Assembly: GCA_013205155.1 (NCBI GenBank)
Contig: JABMMT010000134.1
Coordinates: forward strand, 1 to 8,626
Source of the DNA: Betaproteobacteria bacterium
GTDB lineage: Bacteria > Pseudomonadota > Gammaproteobacteria > Burkholderiales > Burkholderiaceae
Reading direction: 5' to 3'
Length of the DNA: 8,626 nucleotides
Below, piece after piece: positions 1 through 6,926 of this stretch (the stretch's first letter is position 1; each line of letters opens with the position of its first letter). The notes below the pieces were generated by a model that saw only the letters and a list, made by a program, of their open reading frames with translations, ran no database searches and was not told the DNA's origin. The translations under genes were made by a program, and so were the position numbers.

Positions 1-388
1 CCAATTGCATTTGCACTAAAGCATGTACTGCATCTTTATACAGATGATCTGCCGTCTCCTCATTAAGTTCTGCTAAATACGTTTTAGTGCCAAGATCATT
101 TAATAAAAGAAAGCCTTCATTAATATTTTTTTCGAGAATTTTAGGTACGTTTAGACCTGCCTCTGAGAGCAATAAATCGACCTGAATAAAGGCGTCTAAT
201 GGCTCATGCTGAGGAGGGGCATCCATCACAATGAACGTAGTAAATTTAGGGTTTTTACTCTTAATTCGGAAATATCGGCGAAAGCTTGCATCAGCAGAAG
301 CGGGGCATAGAGAGCCAAGATCCAATTGCCAGCTAGGCTCAAGGCCTTTTAGCCATTGAATAAGGGTGTTTAAGCGTGCGTCAATCAT
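1..388 (-). CDS. amgK: AmgK-like anomeric MurNAc/GlcNAc kinase, aminoglycoside phosphotransferase fold (partial, C-terminus off left edge)
   Basis: Reading the minus strand from ATG 388-386 gives 129 uninterrupted codons to the window edge. The protein begins MIDARLNTLIQWL. It then has DASFRRYFR (residues 33-41), FIVMDAPP (52-59), a VP-containing stretch (81-82) and GFLLLNDLG (92-100), the last followed by YLAEL. This is the N-lobe pattern of the AmgK-type branch of the aminoglycoside phosphotransferase family. Known members phosphorylate MurNAc or GlcNAc at C1 with ATP in cytoplasmic peptidoglycan recycling, usually alongside MurU. The catalytic loop of the C-lobe lies outside the window, so activity cannot be checked. 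An in-frame ATG at 430 would add 14 residues and overlap lptD. I prefer 388 because the family normally starts just before the 'D-R-L' stretch. The family is confident; the substrate is inferred. Confidence 0.78.
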   Translation of the reverse strand, partial: MIDARLNTLIQWLKGLEPSWQLDLGSLCPASADASFRRYFRIKSKNPKFTTFIVMDAPPQHEPLDAFIQVDLLLSEAGLNVPKILEKNINEGFLLLNDLGTKTYLAELNEETADHLYKDAVHALVQMQL

Positions 389-421
389 GGTCGATTCGTA
401 TAATAAGACGGGTCTAGAACT
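389..421. promoter_or_regulatory. Divergent intergenic region with candidate promoter (TATAAT at 399-404)
   Basis: This 33-bp gap is the only space between the start codons of the divergent amgK-like gene and lptD. A perfect -10 hexamer TATAAT lies at 399-404 on the plus strand. It would start lptD transcription near 411, leaving a leader of about 11 bases. No good -35 hexamer sits at 16-18 bp spacing (the bases there read about GTGCGT), and there is no TG extension. On the minus strand the same AT-rich patch reads TATTAT (405-400) and could serve the kinase gene. Any -35 or operator must lie inside one of the two coding regions. I see no sigma-E type promoter here. This is inferred from sequence only. 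Confidence 0.4.
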
Positions 422-2926
422 ATGAGTCATTATCGCCGTTGCGCTGGTCTTTGCGCCCCTCTTTTTATAGCTGTAACCCTGCGCGCAATGTTGGGGTTGG
501 CGTTGCTCCAATTTACATTGTTGGCGAGCGCTCAAACACCCCCACCATTGCCATTCTCGTCCAGGCCAGCAGAGGCTGCACCAATCTTGCCAGATCGTGG
601 CAATGTGACGATTTTGAAGTTAGATGACCAGCTTAGAGTTGGCCAGCCGATTGAGGATAGTAAGGCTCTTACTTTTACTTCTAGCGATTCAATTGAAGGA
701 GTTGTAGATCGCGAAATGCGATTAAAAGATCGTGCCCAAATTCGACGCAATGGCACAGTTGCTAAAGGCAATGAAATTATTTATAACCCAGATACCGATG
801 TTGCTAGATTAATTGGTAATGCAGAGCTGATTAAGGGTAATGCTAACTTCAAAGGCCCCAATGCACGTTTAACAGTTGATGCTCGTGAAGGGGAAATGGA
901 AAGCCCTGTTTATGAAATTGGCGATAGTCGTGCCAGTGGAAAAGCAAAAAAATTGACTATTGAAAGTGGTGATGTGTTTGTTTTTGATAAAGCAACATAT
1001 ACCACCTGTACTCCTGAAAATTTAGACTGGTATTTCACTGCTAGTAAAATTGAGATTGATAACGAGCGGAAAGAAATGACGGGAAAGGATGGGGTAATGC
1101 ATCTTTTTGATGTGCCTATCGCATATGTTCCCTACTTTAGTTTGCCCACTGGAAGAGAGAGACGGTCAGGTATTCTTCCTCCGATTGCGGGATATAACTC
1201 TAAGAATGGTATTGATATTACCCAGCCTTACTATGTCAATATTGCCCCTAATCGTGACTTAACAATCATGCCGCGTTACATGAGTCAACGCGGAGTGCAG
1301 TTGGGTGTCGGCTATCGATTTATTGATACCACCTATAACGGCAACGTGATGGGTGACTATTTGCCAAGCGATCAAAAGGCAGGCGGAATTAGTCGTTGGC
1401 GTTATGACTGGCAACAACGCCAAACTTTACTAGGATCACCAATGGGTGGTCCGGGTTCAGTTAATGCCTATATCAATGCCGCTAAAGTTTCAGATAATGC
1501 CTATCCAACTGACTTTTCGCAAACGGTGGCAGGTGCTGTGACAAGTCAGTTCCGCCAAGAGCTTGGTGCAGTATCGCAACTTCCAGATAGATTGAGTAAT
1601 TGGACGGTTTCTGCTAAAGCATTAAATTTCCAGACGCTGCAACCCAACTTACCTAGTACAGTTGGGGCGCCATATAACGTTCTGCCTCAAGTGACAGCAA
1701 TCTATCGGAGCAATTTGGTGCCACCAGCTTCAGGGACTGATGGACGCTATATCACCTTGCCTACTGGCCCTACTTCGATGGTATCAACTGATTTCTCGCG
1801 GTTTTCATACAACATTGCAAGTAGTATTCCGAATACGGCGCCTGGTATTTTTAGTCAAGCAGATCGTACTGTGGTTAAAGGTGTTTTGGAATATCCAACC
1901 ATAACGCCTGGTTACTATATCCGTCCTAAGTTAAGTCTTCAATCTAATAACTACAGCGCAACGGCTTATCAGCCCGGGTATTTGCCAGCCCAAGGCTTCT
2001 TAATACCTACCGCTAGTTTAGATACTGGTTTGGCATTCGAAAGGGATGCCTTGGAGATGGGTAGTTTTTTCGGACAAAATATGCTGCTCAGTCTTGAGCC
2101 GCGTGCCTTGTACGTATATACGCCCTATGTAAACCAAGCAAATACCCCTTTATTTGATACGGCAGATCAGGGATTTGGTATTGGACAAATTTTTAGTGAA
2201 AACACTTTTATTGGTAACGACCGTGTCTCAGATAGTAATAAGTTAACCGTTGGCCTGACTAGCAGAATTACAGAATCGAATACGGGCGCAGAAAGAGCAG
2301 TTATCACTCTTGCTCAGCAACAACAGTTCACGGCACAGCAAGTTGGATTGACTGGCAATATCGCTAGCCCAACAGCCTATTCCGACACCTTAGCTGCTGC
2401 ATCGGTACGTTTTATGGGTAATTTCAATGCCGATGTTTTTGGCCAATACAACACCCAACTAAATCGCTTTGTACAGACAACTGTTGGTGGTAGTTGGCGC
2501 CCAACTCCTGGCCGTAGTCTTAATTTTGGTTATCGCAATGTTTGGCAGCCACCTATCCAGCCATCGCCATTTAATCCAGTTGGCACTACCGCAGCAACCA
2601 CGACGGATCAATATAATATTTCTGGTCAATGGCCGGTTACAAGAGAGATTTCTTTAGTTGGCCGTTGGGGGTATGATTCGCTTACAACCAAGACGTTGAA
2701 TACCTTAGTAGCAGTTGAGTATATCCGTGACTGTATTGTTTTCCGCAGCGCATATTCTCAATTGCTATTAAATAACAATACGACAACCCAAATCTTGTTT
2801 CAAATTGAATTCAGAGGTCTTGGTGTTGCGGGAGACAACCCTGTAGATTTGATGAAGTTAAATGTACCTGGTTACTTACCTACACCTAAGCCATTGCCCG
2901 CCTCAACTTATGAGAATTATCAATGA
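422..2926 (+). CDS. lptD: LptD, outer-membrane LPS-assembly protein (Imp/OstA)
   Basis: LptD is the outer-membrane beta-barrel which, with the lipoprotein LptE, inserts lipopolysaccharide into the outer leaflet. The 834-residue product is in the family's usual range (E. coli about 784). Residues 1-37 look like a signal peptide: RR at 5-6, hydrophobic 22-35, likely cleavage after ASA (35-37). A proline-rich linker follows, then an OstA/LptA-like jellyroll at about 90-215 with repeated short beta patterns (GNAELIKGNANFKGPNARL at 132-150). The conserved barrel entry FDVPIAYVPYFSLPTG (229-244) with RRSGIL (247-252) follows, then a Tyr-rich barrel to the C-terminus. The mature part has only two cysteines, C196 (TTCTPEN) and C771 (RDCIVF), against four in E. 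coli. ATG 422 is chosen; ATG 488 (Met23) is possible but would remove the basic n-region. No strong Shine-Dalgarno is seen. It is the first gene of the operon, and its stop overlaps surA (ATGA). Confidence 0.97.
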   Translation: MSHYRRCAGLCAPLFIAVTLRAMLGLALLQFTLLASAQTPPPLPFSSRPAEAAPILPDRGNVTILKLDDQLRVGQPIEDSKALTFTSSDSIEGVVDREMRLKDRAQIRRNGTVAKGNEIIYNPDTDVARLIGNAELIKGNANFKGPNARLTVDAREGEMESPVYEIGDSRASGKAKKLTIESGDVFVFDKATYTTCTPENLDWYFTASKIEIDNERKEMTGKDGVMHLFDVPIAYVPYFSLPTGRERRSGILPPIAGYNSKNGIDITQPYYVNIAPNRDLTIMPRYMSQRGVQLGVGYRFIDTTYNGNVMGDYLPSDQKAGGISRWRYDWQQRQTLLGSPMGGPGSVNAYINAAKVSDNAYPTDFSQTVAGAVTSQFRQELGAVSQLPDRLSNWTVSAKALNFQTLQPNLPSTVGAPYNVLPQVTAIYRSNLVPPASGTDGRYITLPTGPTSMVSTDFSRFSYNIASSIPNTAPGIFSQADRTVVKGVLEYPTITPGYYIRPKLSLQSNNYSATAYQPGYLPAQGFLIPTASLDTGLAFERDALEMGSFFGQNMLLSLEPRALYVYTPYVNQANTPLFDTADQGFGIGQIFSENTFIGNDRVSDSNKLTVGLTSRITESNTGAERAVITLAQQQQFTAQQVGLTGNIASPTAYSDTLAAASVRFMGNFNADVFGQYNTQLNRFVQTTVGGSWRPTPGRSLNFGYRNVWQPPIQPSPFNPVGTTAATTTDQYNISGQWPVTREISLVGRWGYDSLTTKTLNTLVAVEYIRDCIVFRSAYSQLLLNNNTTTQILFQIEFRGLGVAGDNPVDLMKLNVPGYLPTPKPLPASTYENYQ

Positions 2927-4410
2927 TCTTTTGTAAGAAACATCTACAGCGCTATGTTGCTTACGCTTTTTTACTGATCAGCTCAGTATTAGTGAGCTCG
3001 TCTTATGCTCAAGATGTTAGTCCTAAAACTGCTGCTGCTATACCTGTGCCGGCCGCTGCTCCTGCAGATAACAAGATTCGGAATATTGATGGTGTCGCAG
3101 CAGTAGTCAATACCGGTTTCATTACTCGTAGGGAAATTGATGATCGCGTTGCCGCTTTGCAAAAGCAGGGCACTAAAATGCCTGATGCTACTGAATTTAG
3201 AAAAGCAGTATTAGAGCGCCTCATTGTTGAAAAAATTCAGTTGCAAAGTGCTGAGCAGGAAGGCATCAGAGTCACTAATAAAGAATTAGAAAAAATTATT
3301 GGTGATATTGCTGCAAAAAATCAATTAAGTCTCGCAGAATTCAAGACTAGAGTGGTTGCATCTGGTCTTGCATTTGAGCGATATCAAGAAAACTTACGAG
3401 AAGATGTCGTTCTTACTCGTTTTCGTGAGCGCGAGGTCGATGCCCGAATTAAAATTTCTGACGCTGAGGTTGATAACTTTATTGCGGAGCGTGCGCGTGC
3501 CATTGGGGTACAAGGAGTTAAGCCGGGTTCACCAGCACCTGCAGCTAGTGTTGGGCCAGAAGAGATTAATTTAGCTCAGATATTTATTCCTGTTGATGCT
3601 GATGCAGGCCTTAGTGCACAGGCAGAAGCCAAAAAGAAAGCCGACGCTCTTTTAGTCTCTGCTAGAGGTGACGGAGACTTTATGCAGATCGGTAGTGCTG
3701 CTGCTAAAGAAAACCCGAAGATCAAATTTCAGGAGCTTGGTTATCGCACCTCAGATCGGCTACCGCAATTGTTCTATGATGCCGTTCGTAATATAGGTAG
3801 TGGCCAAACTGCTAAAGCGGTTGTGAAAAGTCCAGCAGGATTTCATATCCTTAAGGTGCTGGACCGAAGAACTTTGGTGGAGGCGGCACCTGTGCAAGAA
3901 GCCCCTCTCCCTGAGCTTGTTTTAACTCCACCTAAAGCTATCTCCATTACCCAAACTATGTCACGTCACATACTGCTTCGCACTCGTACTGGATTGACTG
4001 ATCAGGATGCTGAAAGACGTCTACAAGGCTTCCGCGATCAAGTGCGCACCAAGACCACTGATTTTGCTGATTTAGCTAAGAAATTTTCAGAAGATGGTTC
4101 GGCAGCCAATGGTGGTGAGCTCGGCTGGATGAGTCCAGGTGATTTGGTTCCTGAGTTTGAGCAGGCCATGAATCGTCTCCAAATTGGCGAGGTTAGTGAT
4201 CCCGTTAAATCAGAGTTTGGTTGGCACTTAATTCAGGTGATGGAGCGTCGCGAAGGACAACTCACTGTCGAAAAGCAACGACAGTTTGCCCGCGCTAATA
4301 TTCGTGAACGTAAATATGAACAGGCATACCAGGATTGGATCCGTGAATTACGTGATAGTGCTACGGTGAAAATTCTGAACTCAGAAGATGCCGCATCCAG
4401 CGCCCCTTAA
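2923..4410 (+). CDS. surA: SurA, periplasmic chaperone / parvulin peptidyl-prolyl isomerase
   Basis: SurA escorts unfolded outer-membrane proteins across the periplasm to the BAM complex; LptD, encoded just upstream, is an established client in E. coli. The 495-residue protein has a signal peptide (KK at 5-6, hydrophobic 12-27, likely cleavage after SYA at 27-29). An Ala/Pro-rich linker follows, then the SurA N-terminal chaperone domain at about 52-180 (DGVAAVVNTGFITRREID, then a helical region). Parvulin domain 1 is at about 215-314 and parvulin domain 2 at about 347-444. Domain 2 keeps the family signature: SRHILLRTR (347-355), SEDGSAANGGELGWMSPGDL (389-408) and FGWHLIQV (432-439). Domain 1 is degenerate, with LAQIFIPV (218-225) where an active parvulin has His. 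It is somewhat longer than E. coli SurA (428) because of Ala/Pro-rich linkers at about 199-212 and 320-340. It overlaps lptD by 4 bp and pdxA by 23 bp. Confidence 0.96.
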   Translation: MIFCKKHLQRYVAYAFLLISSVLVSSSYAQDVSPKTAAAIPVPAAAPADNKIRNIDGVAAVVNTGFITRREIDDRVAALQKQGTKMPDATEFRKAVLERLIVEKIQLQSAEQEGIRVTNKELEKIIGDIAAKNQLSLAEFKTRVVASGLAFERYQENLREDVVLTRFREREVDARIKISDAEVDNFIAERARAIGVQGVKPGSPAPAASVGPEEINLAQIFIPVDADAGLSAQAEAKKKADALLVSARGDGDFMQIGSAAAKENPKIKFQELGYRTSDRLPQLFYDAVRNIGSGQTAKAVVKSPAGFHILKVLDRRTLVEAAPVQEAPLPELVLTPPKAISITQTMSRHILLRTRTGLTDQDAERRLQGFRDQVRTKTTDFADLAKKFSEDGSAANGGELGWMSPGDLVPEFEQAMNRLQIGEVSDPVKSEFGWHLIQVMERREGQLTVEKQRQFARANIRERKYEQAYQDWIRELRDSATVKILNSEDAASSAP

Positions 4411-5395
4411 TCTCGCCATTACTACTGGCGAGCCCGCTGGAATTGGGCCAGAAGTTTCTTTAAGTGCTGCCGCCACTTTCTTGGCTGAGCAAGAAGATGT
4501 CGAGATTACTTTACTTGGTGCTTCTGATTTGTTTCCCATACCAAAGCATTTGAATCCAAATGTATTGGCACGTCTGAAGTTTGAGAATGTAGAGCTGCAA
4601 AGCCCTGTTCAAGTTGGAATATTAAATTCAGATAATGCAGCTTATGTAATCAAGTTATTAGATCTAGCGCTAGAGGGCTGTAAACAGCAGCGCTTTGATG
4701 CCATGGTGACTGCTCCTGTGCAAAAAAGTGTGATCAATGATGCGGGCATTCCATTTTTTGGACATACTGAATATTTGGCACAACATTGTGGTGTAGGGCA
4801 GGTAGTGATGATGCTCTGTGCTCCATTACCTAAAGGTTTTTTGGGTATCAAGCAGGCAAGAGATCTTCGCGTTGCCTTAGTGACAACTCATATTCCCTTA
4901 CAGGCAGTTGCAGCCACCCTCAATCAAAGTTTGATTTTAAGAACCATCCAAATTGTTGCTAAAGATTTGCAAGATCGCTTTGGGATTGAAAACCCAATGA
5001 TCCGCATGGCTGGTTTGAATCCGCATGCGGGGGAATCTGGTTATTTAGGACGCGAGGAAATTGAAGTAATTGCTCCCGCGATCAAAGAGGCTCAGAGTTT
5101 AGGTATCGCAGTTTCAGGCCCCTATCCCGGTGACACCATGTTTGATCCAATAGCTTTGGAGAAAGTGGATGCATTTATCGCGATGTATCACGATCAAGGA
5201 CTTGCACCTTTTAAGTTTGTTACATTTGGTGGTGGAGTAAATGTCACCTTAGGTTTACCAGTGATTCGTACTTCAGTAGATCACGGCACGGCTTTGGATA
5301 TTGCAGGCTCAGGCACTGCCGACTCGGGTAGCATGCTACAGGCTTTACGCCTAGCTTATCAATTAGCGATGAACCAGAGAAGACATCCTCAATAA
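4388..5395 (+). CDS. pdxA: PdxA, 4-hydroxythreonine-4-phosphate dehydrogenase
   Basis: PdxA oxidises 4-hydroxy-L-threonine phosphate with NAD in the DXP-dependent route to pyridoxal phosphate, in the cytoplasm. The 335 residues match the family length (E. coli 329). Visible signatures are TTGEPAGIGPE (12-22) at the N-terminus, GHTE (125-128), TTHIPL (166-171), GLNPHAGE (209-216), AMYHDQGLAPFK (265-276), and GVNVTLGLP (283-291) followed by RTSVDHGTALDIAG (294-307). The expected divalent-metal histidines are H168, H213 and H268, and H126 is the substrate-side His. All are present, so the enzyme should be active. Compared with my recollection of E. coli PdxA there is an extra loop of about 12 residues (about 145-158) just before the first metal ligand. 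The start lies inside surA (23-bp overlap, other frame) and is fixed by the conserved N-terminus; no clear Shine-Dalgarno is seen. The stop overlaps the rsmA start by one base (TAATG). Confidence 0.97.
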   Translation: MPHPAPLNLAITTGEPAGIGPEVSLSAAATFLAEQEDVEITLLGASDLFPIPKHLNPNVLARLKFENVELQSPVQVGILNSDNAAYVIKLLDLALEGCKQQRFDAMVTAPVQKSVINDAGIPFFGHTEYLAQHCGVGQVVMMLCAPLPKGFLGIKQARDLRVALVTTHIPLQAVAATLNQSLILRTIQIVAKDLQDRFGIENPMIRMAGLNPHAGESGYLGREEIEVIAPAIKEAQSLGIAVSGPYPGDTMFDPIALEKVDAFIAMYHDQGLAPFKFVTFGGGVNVTLGLPVIRTSVDHGTALDIAGSGTADSGSMLQALRLAYQLAMNQRRHPQ

Positions 5396-6171
5396 TGCAT
5401 CGTGCTCGTAAACGTTTCGGCCAAAACTTTTTACAAGATGGCGGCATTATTCATTCGATTGTTACTTTGATTCAGCCTAGCGATGATATGCATGTCATTG
5501 AAATTGGCCCAGGCCTTGGTGCGTTAACTAGACCTTTATTGAGTAATTTAGATCAATTAGATTTGTTAGAAATTGATCGTGATTTAGTAGCTTATTGGAA
5601 TGACCAAAATTTAAAAGGGCTTAAGGTCATTGAGGGCGATGCTCTGAAATTTGATTTCTTAGAATGGGCCAAGCAACGATCAGGAAGGTTAGGTCTTTGT
5701 AAAGTAGTTGGTAACCTACCTTACAACATTTCATCCCCTTTGCTATTCCATTTGGTAGGCGCAGCCAATGAGATTGACGAGCAGGTTTTTATGTTACAGG
5801 CTGAAGTAGTAGAGCGCATGGTTGCTCCAGCTGGGGGCTCAGATTTCAGCAGGTTATCGGTGATGTTACAAGCGCGCTACGATATGGAGCAGGTATTAGA
5901 GGTGCCACCTGAAGCTTTTGATCCCCAACCAAGAGTGAACTCAGCAGTAGTGCGGATGATTCCGCGTCAGGGTTTCAGTCTCAATAGTGTCCAGTGGCAT
6001 TCTCTCGAGAAAATCGTTGCAGCCGCATTCTCCCAAAGAAGAAAAATGCTTCGTACTAATTTACGGTCATTTTCGGATCGATTGAAATTAAGCGAGATAG
6101 AGCTGAAGTCTAGAGCTCAAGATATTTCAGTAGATCGTTATATCGAGTGGGCAAAAATTCTAGCAGCTTGA
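5395..6171 (+). CDS. rsmA: RsmA (KsgA), 16S rRNA adenine dimethyltransferase
   Basis: RsmA dimethylates two adjacent adenines (A1518/A1519 in E. coli numbering) in the 3'-terminal hairpin of 16S rRNA, late in small-subunit assembly, using S-adenosylmethionine. The 258-residue product fits the family (E. coli 273). It starts with ARKRFGQNFLQD (4-15), typical of KsgA. The SAM-binding loop EIGPGLGALT is at 36-45, the acidic LEIDRDL at 58-64, and the catalytic motif IV NLPYNISSPLLF at 107-118. QAEVVERM (135-142) and AFSQRRKMLR (211-220) complete the signature. It is the last gene of the operon and shares one base with the pdxA stop codon, so translational re-initiation is likely. In E. coli apaG follows this gene; here the operon ends and a convergent operon begins 16 bp later. 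Confidence 0.97.
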   Translation: MHRARKRFGQNFLQDGGIIHSIVTLIQPSDDMHVIEIGPGLGALTRPLLSNLDQLDLLEIDRDLVAYWNDQNLKGLKVIEGDALKFDFLEWAKQRSGRLGLCKVVGNLPYNISSPLLFHLVGAANEIDEQVFMLQAEVVERMVAPAGGSDFSRLSVMLQARYDMEQVLEVPPEAFDPQPRVNSAVVRMIPRQGFSLNSVQWHSLEKIVAAAFSQRRKMLRTNLRSFSDRLKLSEIELKSRAQDISVDRYIEWAKILAA

Positions 6172-6187
6172 TCTAGCAGAGTAGGCT

Positions 6188-6922
6188 TTACTGATATGCG
6201 CTTGGATCAATGATGCGCATTTCCGCTTCAATCCAACCTTCAACTTCTTGTTGTAGTGTTTCGGCAGATTTTCCATCTGAGCGAATCACTGGACCAATGG
6301 AGAAGATCACAGTTCCTGGTTTTTTGAGAAAGCTATTTTTGGGCCAAAAACGCCCTGCATTGTGCGCAATTGGAATCACTAGTGCGCCCGTTGCACTTGC
6401 TAGGCGTGCGCCGCCTTTGCGATAAGGTTTATTAGAGCCTATAGGCGTTCTTGTGCCCTCAGGAAAGAGCATGATCCACTTACCCTCGTTCAGACGTTTA
6501 CGCCCTTGGCTCGCCACGGATAGAGCGGCAGTTTGTTTACTGGCACGATTGATATGAATCATTTTCAGCAAGGCTAAGGCCCAGCCAAAAAAAGGTATCC
6601 AGAGTAATTCACGCTTAAATACAAAACAAAGTTGTTTCGGTAGTAAAGCAATATAAGCAATAGTTTCATAGGCAGACTGATGCTTACTCAGAATAACTAC
6701 GCGCTCATTTAGAGCGGCTTCCATATTTTCCATTCCACGGATTTCATAATGGATGCCACATAAATGTTGGAGCACATAAATCACGACTTTATTCCAAATA
6801 CCAATGAAGCTATAGCGATTTTCAGGACTCAGAAATGGGAAGGCAAGCATACATAAAACGGACCAGATCGGGGTAAAGATCAGCAGAAAGAAAACAAAGA
6901 GAGTTGAGCTGATCAATTGCAT
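6188..6922 (-). CDS. plsC: PlsC-type 1-acyl-sn-glycerol-3-phosphate acyltransferase
   Basis: The product probably transfers an acyl chain to position 2 of lysophosphatidic acid, making phosphatidic acid for phospholipid synthesis at the inner membrane. The 244-residue protein has an N-terminal membrane segment (about 4-30) followed by the four acyltransferase blocks: KHQSAYET (80-87, block I), KRELLWIPFFGW (103-114, block II, with INRAS at 124-128), FPEGTRTP (153-160, block III) and VIPIAHNAG (182-190, block IV). Block I is HX4E (H81, E86) instead of the classical HX4D. From memory, K-H-Q-S-x-x-E-T is common in betaproteobacterial PlsC, so I regard it as a lineage variant and not a defect. 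It is the distal gene of the glyS-gmhB-plsC operon. Its ATG lies 4 bp after the gmhB stop, with an AGG about 10 bases upstream as a modest Shine-Dalgarno. The family is sure; the exact acceptor is inferred. Confidence 0.93.
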   Translation of the reverse strand: MQLISSTLFVFFLLIFTPIWSVLCMLAFPFLSPENRYSFIGIWNKVVIYVLQHLCGIHYEIRGMENMEAALNERVVILSKHQSAYETIAYIALLPKQLCFVFKRELLWIPFFGWALALLKMIHINRASKQTAALSVASQGRKRLNEGKWIMLFPEGTRTPIGSNKPYRKGGARLASATGALVIPIAHNAGRFWPKNSFLKKPGTVIFSIGPVIRSDGKSAETLQQEVEGWIEAEMRIIDPSAYQ

Positions 6923-6926
6923 TGTC

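Noticed and set aside
532..771. Minus-strand ORF of 79 codons inside lptD
   Set aside because: It is antisense to a clearly coding region, with no family resemblance and no sign of its own start signals. Treated as a shadow, like the other short ORFs within lptD, surA, pdxA and plsC.
2980..2998. Hairpin AGCTCA-(7 nt)-TGAGCT in the surA signal-peptide region
   Set aside because: It is a perfect 6-bp stem but short, with no U-tract and fully explained by coding sequence. A stem this size is expected by chance in several kilobases.
5244..5447. Minus-strand ORF spanning the pdxA/rsmA junction
   Set aside because: It lies opposite two well-conserved genes, and its composition shows no domain or signal. 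Considered chance.
6196..6220. Inverted repeat ATGCGC/GCGCAT near the end of plsC as a terminator
   Set aside because: The stem has only 6 bp and the loop 13 bases, with no run of T on either strand. It lies within the plsC coding end.
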